A stretch of 64,000 nucleotides of DNA, from NCBI GenBank assembly GCA_021234155.1, contig JAJEKV010000062.1, positions 372,001-436,000 of the forward strand. The letters run 5' to 3'. Numbering within the stretch: position 1 is the first letter of the stretch; every line of letters begins with the position of its first letter. The stretch is from Isoetes taiwanensis. Lineage: Eukaryota > Streptophyta > Lycopodiopsida > Isoetales > Isoetaceae. The notes beneath the pieces are model-generated. The model did no database searches. It saw only the letters and a list, made by a program, of their open reading frames with translations, and was not told where the DNA came from. A program made the position numbers and the translations under genes. Shown here piece after piece: positions 59,637-64,000 of this stretch.

Positions 59637-59991
59637 GTAATTTGGCTTCATGTCATATCATTTGCAGTTTTGTAGTTAACATTCTTCACTTAACTGTCTG
59701 CATTGTACCATTCTTTTTCTTCCTTAAACTCAATATTAAAGCAACGCTCAGTAAAAAGTTGCAAGGACAGCTACATGCAGTGGCATGGCAAATTGATGTA
59801 GAGAAAAATGTGAGTGTCTTTTGCTTTGTGACCTTTGCATGCCAGACTGCTATGATTCCTTGTTAACATACATTCACAAATTTCGTCATTGGTATCTAAA
59901 AATTGAAGATTACCTCTTATTGGTACTTGTCCTTCTCTCATCTCTGTTTGAGCAGGCTGAAGTCCTGGTAAAAACTCAGCAAGAGCTTGAA

Positions 59992-60540
59992 ATATCCCCA
60001 GGATTTGCAGTTTTTGTTGCAGAAGAAGGTCCATCCTATAGATTCCGAGACTGTTGTTGGATAGGATCTGGTGGTGCATTATTATTCCAGACAAGTAAAT
60101 AATGGATGTGAACTTAAACCTTTTTCCACAGTTTCGGCACCGAATCCTCAGGTTGCTGGTGCAAATGATGGTAGCATGTACACATTGGTAAGCTTACAAA
60201 CCTAGCATGTATATTTGTTATAGATACTTAATTTATTAATGTCAAAGCAAAACTACTGATCTATTTATTTTTGCAGGTCTTCAACTGTAAAGCATATCTT
60301 CAAGCAAATCTGGAGCAATCATTACGAGTAATTTTTGGAAGAGCTTTTGAGGCTGGTTCCTTGTTTGAAAGCCAAGGGAGCGTTTGTTGTAGCAGTTTTC
60401 TTCCTCAACAATTCACACTTCCAATAGAGTTTGTGATATGCATGTATGTCTGTCTCTTGAACATGAACTTTGCTCCTTTGACCTTGCCCAAGTCACATCT
60501 ACTGCCATCGTGTTTACTTAAGAGCATATAAATTTACAAC
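59992..60540 (+). other. Exon-like pieces of unknown origin
   Basis: Between the SNX2 and isomerase pieces, splice-bounded segments occur: about 60139-60190 (SAPNPQVAGANDGSMYTL before GTAAGC) and from 60278 after TTTTGCAG (KAYLQANLEQSLRVIFGRAF). They read like protein but I cannot name them. They may be further captured exons. Confidence 0.35.
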
Positions 60541-60766
60541 TTTCAGGCAGATTAGTATTTAATTTTTTTCCATCGTTTAGACTAAAAAGATGAATTGGTG
60601 GATACATTCTAGAAGTAAATGTTTTGTATAAGTTGATTACTATAATATGATGTAATAGTTATCAGAAACTATGACCCTATCTTCTCTTGTTGGAGTAATC
60701 AGAAAATTGCCAAAATTTTTATTAGAACTGTGGGATGCTTGAGCAAGCAAGGAATATATTTTGCAG

Positions 60767-61290
60767 TTTCAGGTTGTCATGAAAAAGAAAGTATCTATCT
60801 GCAAAGAGAGTGACCTTATTATGAATAAGCTGGTGGAGCTTAGTGTGAAAAGATATGGTTGTCTTATAGTTGTGGACAAGGGCAAACGCCTCCTTGGAAC
60901 ATTTACAGATGGTGATCTTAGGCGTGCTCTTGAATCTAAAGGGGAAGAGATTTTCAAGCTGACAGTTGCAGAAACGTGTAACAGGTAAGATAGTTTTGAA
61001 ATTTAAGGGTCAATTGTTACAAAATGCAGTGACCTTAATCCTAACCACTACAAGTTGCCACGTTCAATCCATAAAAGTGCAATGGCTGTTATGCCATGCA
61101 AAAGATGGAATCTCCGCCATCACCAGTTTCATTTTTGCCTGTTGTGGATCATGAGAATGTGGTCATGCCAATTTTTATGCACCCCAATGAAGTCTATGTT
61201 CAATCCAGGCTATTTTCGTGTTTGAATGATGGTAATGAATCATGCAGTAATGGCTCTGTCAAACCCCGTAAACCCTGTCAAACCCCGTAA
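60767..61290 (+). pseudogene. Arabinose-5-phosphate isomerase (KdsD/SETH3-like), CBS-domain part only
   Basis: The exon at 60767-60984 follows TTTTGCAG and encodes [15 protein letters not shown] and [18 protein letters not shown], ending CNR at GTAAGA; this is the first CBS domain. The next exon begins near 61032 and gives KMESPPSPVSFLPVV at about 61099-61143, the start of the second CBS domain. A frameshift lies just before it, and a small insertion upstream splits the NPR-SI segment. The sugar-isomerase (SIS) domain that catalyses ribulose-5-phosphate to arabinose-5-phosphate, the first step to KDO in plant rhamnogalacturonan II, is absent. After HENVV the frame departs from the family and the C-terminal GIVTLH part is missing. 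It is a fragment. Confidence 0.82.
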
Positions 61291-61296
61291 ACCCTG
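61259..61296. repeat. 19-bp tandem duplication
   Basis: TCAAACCCCGTAAACCCTG occurs twice in succession at the end of the isomerase piece. Confidence 0.9.
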
Positions 61297-63040
61297 TTAA
61301 TCTGGCATCTTCCGATACAACATTTGAAATTGGTTTGCTAATGAAATAGTTTTTGTGGCACTAGCTAACCTTTTGGCCCTTTGTTTCGCCATATCCTTTG
61401 CTTATCTGATTAGAACATTGTTTCATGCTCAAAGATTTGAAGGACAGTACAAATGCATAGGAGAATAATTCTTGCCGAGCTGAGATCATTTAGTACAAAT
61501 GTGTAGGAGAATAATTCTTGCCGAAGCTGAGATCATTTTTATACTGTCAAAGCTTTATGGAGAAAGGAGAAGATGAGTAGGCAATATGGAATGCTGTATT
61601 CAGGTCTTTGTCAAGGCTCTATGGTCCAGTTAAACATTTCCGTGCGGAATGTTGCACTGTCATGACATAGTTTCTCTAAGAGTTGTCCTCTTAGCCGTAC
61701 TCTTTACCAGAAGCATTACTCTGCTGTCATAAACAGTGCAGCTCCATACCCAAACTAGACAACATTTGATGCATGAATTGTGATTTGATGCTTTGATTAG
61801 AAAATGAAAGCGTTAAAAGCTTAGTGAATTGTTGCAAGATCTGGAGCCGATTTTACAGAAGCCGCAAAAGGAGGACATGCACCAAGGATTCTCTGTGTAA
61901 ATTTGAAATTGACCTTTTTTGTTCTGAAGAGTTCCAGATTTGAGCTTAATTGATTGCATATAAGTTGTGCAAGGACCTACGAAAAAGTGCCATAGTTTGC
62001 TCTAAAACATTCAGTTTTCTTATTTATTTAACGTCTGCAATTTGATTCCTAAAACATGTAATTGCTTCAATCAGGGAATTTGCTTTGCAAAAAGTCCAGT
62101 TGTTTAATTGCAATTTTTATTTCCATGTGCAGGAACTGGGCTCAGGCATTTCCGGCATCTTGGCTCTCAAGGGTGATTATTATCTCTTAGAAATCTGCAG
62201 ATGAGCCCACAAGGTAAAACTTCCAGGCAACAGAATTTCTCTTTCTAGCTATTTCAAGAAAAATGACCCATCTCATATAACTGTTTCCTGTAAGGATTAA
62301 AGCTCAGGTGATATGTTTGATCTTGTTTAAAAGAGAGATCCTAAGTAGATTTTCTGCATTCACTATTAAGATCTGCTTACAACAATATTATTACAACAGG
62401 GAAGTGTATGTTTTGTTTGCGCATTATTGTTCTATGAGGGAGCTAACGTTCCTCCTTATGTTTCTTATATGAAATGATTTAACACGTGCAACAGGAAGGT
62501 CCATAATAGTACCCCTCAAATAGTGGACACTTCAGAAAAAATAATAATAACCTTGAGCGATCAATTATACCTTTGAAGCACTATGAGATACCATCAATTA
62601 TACCTTTGAAGTTCAATGACTTATGCATGCATCCATTAATGTCTACAACCAACGCGCTAATGTGACAAGGTTTATTTTGCAAAATGTATGTGTGATTCTA
62701 CAATTCAATTTGCAACAAGCTTTTGTACGCAAAAAATGAAGTAGGGAACGTCAAGCAAAACTAAGAAATATTGTTTTCTCAAATGAAATACAAAGAAAAA
62801 ATCACCAAATACAAGTTAGTCTTCAAATACAATAGTTTACCACAAATACATACGAAAAGCACTTTTCCAATTACCACTGTCTAATGGCACAACCCTAAAT
62901 TCCTGGTACTCACATGTTGCTAAAGCCTAATGCTTGAAAACATATTTTTATCTTGTTTATAATGCAGCCTAAGTCAACGACCAAGCCTTGACCAGTTTGG
63001 TCTTGCTAAAGCCTTCTGGTGTACCTTTTGCTAGTTATTT
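61297..63040. other. Unassigned stretch
   Basis: Apart from the 46-bp duplication I see no frame, domain or repeat end. It may include the far edge of whatever element carried the exon fragments. Confidence 0.45.
61446..61538. repeat. 46-bp tandem duplication
   Basis: AGTACAAATG..TAGGAGAATAAT starts at 61446 and again at 61492, with one small indel between copies. Confidence 0.92.
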
Positions 63041-64000
63041 GTCTAATGCTCACTTAGGACCTTGAGAGGCCATGGAGCACAAATATACGAGAATGTTCGG
63101 TGCGTATCCACCTTGCTCATATACCCTCCTAGAAAATATGGTTTCAAATTTAACAATGCAGAAAAGTCATCTACGTGTATGTCGAACTCATCTCTCATAA
63201 ACTCATATGCTTAACAATGTAAAAAAGTATGGGTCTCATCTTCTATGTCTCTTGAACCGCATATCTTACACTTCATGTCTTCCAAGGAGACTTTGAACCA
63301 TCTGCCTACTTCAATTTCTAATCGATGAGAGCTGGTTCTGTATCTGGCTATAATTTGCTTATGTGCATTTGAGATATCCGAGCATAGATAAGCTTAACTT
63401 TTGTAATCTGTCATGACATTTACTTTTCCTCTGTAATGAACCATTCTGCTACCTGGGGCCGTCCATAAACAATCTATTGCAAGCCTTTCCAGTAAGGTTC
63501 TAGCCGTCCTATTTGTCACTAGGCCAATTTGCTTCTGACAGCCCCCACTTATTCGCCCAGTTCCAGAAGCCTCTTAGCCACCCTTGCTCTGAATTTGCCA
63601 TAGCTTGATAAGAGATTCGATTTGAGCTCTATTCTTTGAGCCTATTCACAAAATTTACAGATTGATTAGTGCTTCAAGCTCCAGGGGTAGCATCCCAGCT
63701 TCTGCAAGCATTATTGCATACGGAGTTTGAGCATTGATCCCAAGCTCTTCTCGCAAAAACATTTTCTGCACGGATTCTACTTGGCTCCATAGCCTATTTG
63801 AGCATACTGGCCTCCACATCAGTGTACCATATAATAACACCGTTTGAACCAGAGTCTTGAAAAGTGTTTTTTTCAGCCCCCAATCAATTAATGATGTTCT
63901 GTTACACCTCAATAGCATGTTGTACAGAGCTGATTTACCCCCTGTGACTCTTCTTTTTATACATTCTTTTGAACTGTAGTTTGAAGCAAAATCAATGCCT
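63041..64000 (-). mobile_element. Second LINE copy, running past the window end
   Basis: The 3' end words (TCTAATGCTCACTT, GAGAGGCCATGGAGCAC) match those of the LINE at 41610-41650. The copy continues through the RT C-terminus to base 64000 with the element's 5' direction beyond the window. Copies differ at many sites, so they are separate old insertions of one family. Confidence 0.88.
63655..63918 (-). pseudogene. LINE reverse transcriptase C-terminal fragment
   Basis: An 87-codon frame with TLFKTLVQTVLLYGTLMW and REELGINAQTPYAIMLAE, parallel to LVQTVLLYGVPIWGPE and EELGIRSQIPYAIML in the copy at 42074-42832. The frame is broken on both sides; upstream words (at 63919-64000) continue the same protein in another frame. 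Confidence 0.85.

Overview
The window reads as nuclear DNA of a large, transposon-rich land-plant genome. Evidence is a plant-type intronless sterol methyltransferase (SMT2 class), a PLS-type pentatricopeptide (PPR) gene, a many-exon katanin p80 gene, a tau-class GST exon, and Copia, LINE and CACTA (En/Spm) elements. A seed-free vascular plant (fern or lycophyte) is my guess from the style of the genes and the TE load; nothing in the sequence fixes the species.

Layout. (1) 1-1486: unassigned, C-rich then AT-rich. (2) 1487-25231: one insertion complex resolved by target-site duplications. A short Ty1/Copia element (LTR 1492-1739; 3' LTR split 4463-4596 / 25116-25226; TSD GTTAT) is interrupted in its 3' LTR by a 20.5-kb CACTA-like element (4597-25112; TSD TAA). 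That element carries three tandem ~700-bp units. The first unit is itself split by a second, 11.1-kb CACTA element (9305-20367) holding a decayed TNP2-type transposase on the minus strand. (3) 26297-28175: a 1.9-kb TIR element (TSD TAA, PIF/Harbinger-like) carrying a tau-GST exon and a PPR fragment. (4) 31-36 kb: the best genic block, all minus strand: a small hypothetical ORF with an internal 25-residue duplication, a PPR gene and SMT2. (5) 38.4-40.6 kb: two purine-rich tracts around a GC-rich island. (6) 41-48 kb: a Copia gag/protease remnant cut by a 5'-truncated LINE and a second (AGAAT)n-tailed insert, then CACTA-like subterminal repeats and a broken transposon-type gene with a DNC..EKKN motif. 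(7) 48.6-49.4 kb: a cluster of GC-centred palindromes and a 263-bp duplication. (8) 50.3 kb: a small two-exon unknown gene. (9) 52,954-56,509: katanin p80, twelve recognisable exons, minus strand, with part of the WD40 propeller missing. (10) 59-61.3 kb: fragments of at least three unrelated genes (protein kinase, sorting nexin 2, arabinose-5-phosphate isomerase) in a row. (11) 63.04-64 kb: a second LINE copy running off the end.

The three host-type loci (PPR, SMT2, katanin p80) do not form a pathway; they look like ordinary neighbours in TE-filled DNA. No RNA genes or CRISPR arrays were seen. Most remaining open frames are short chance frames or lie in decayed repeats.
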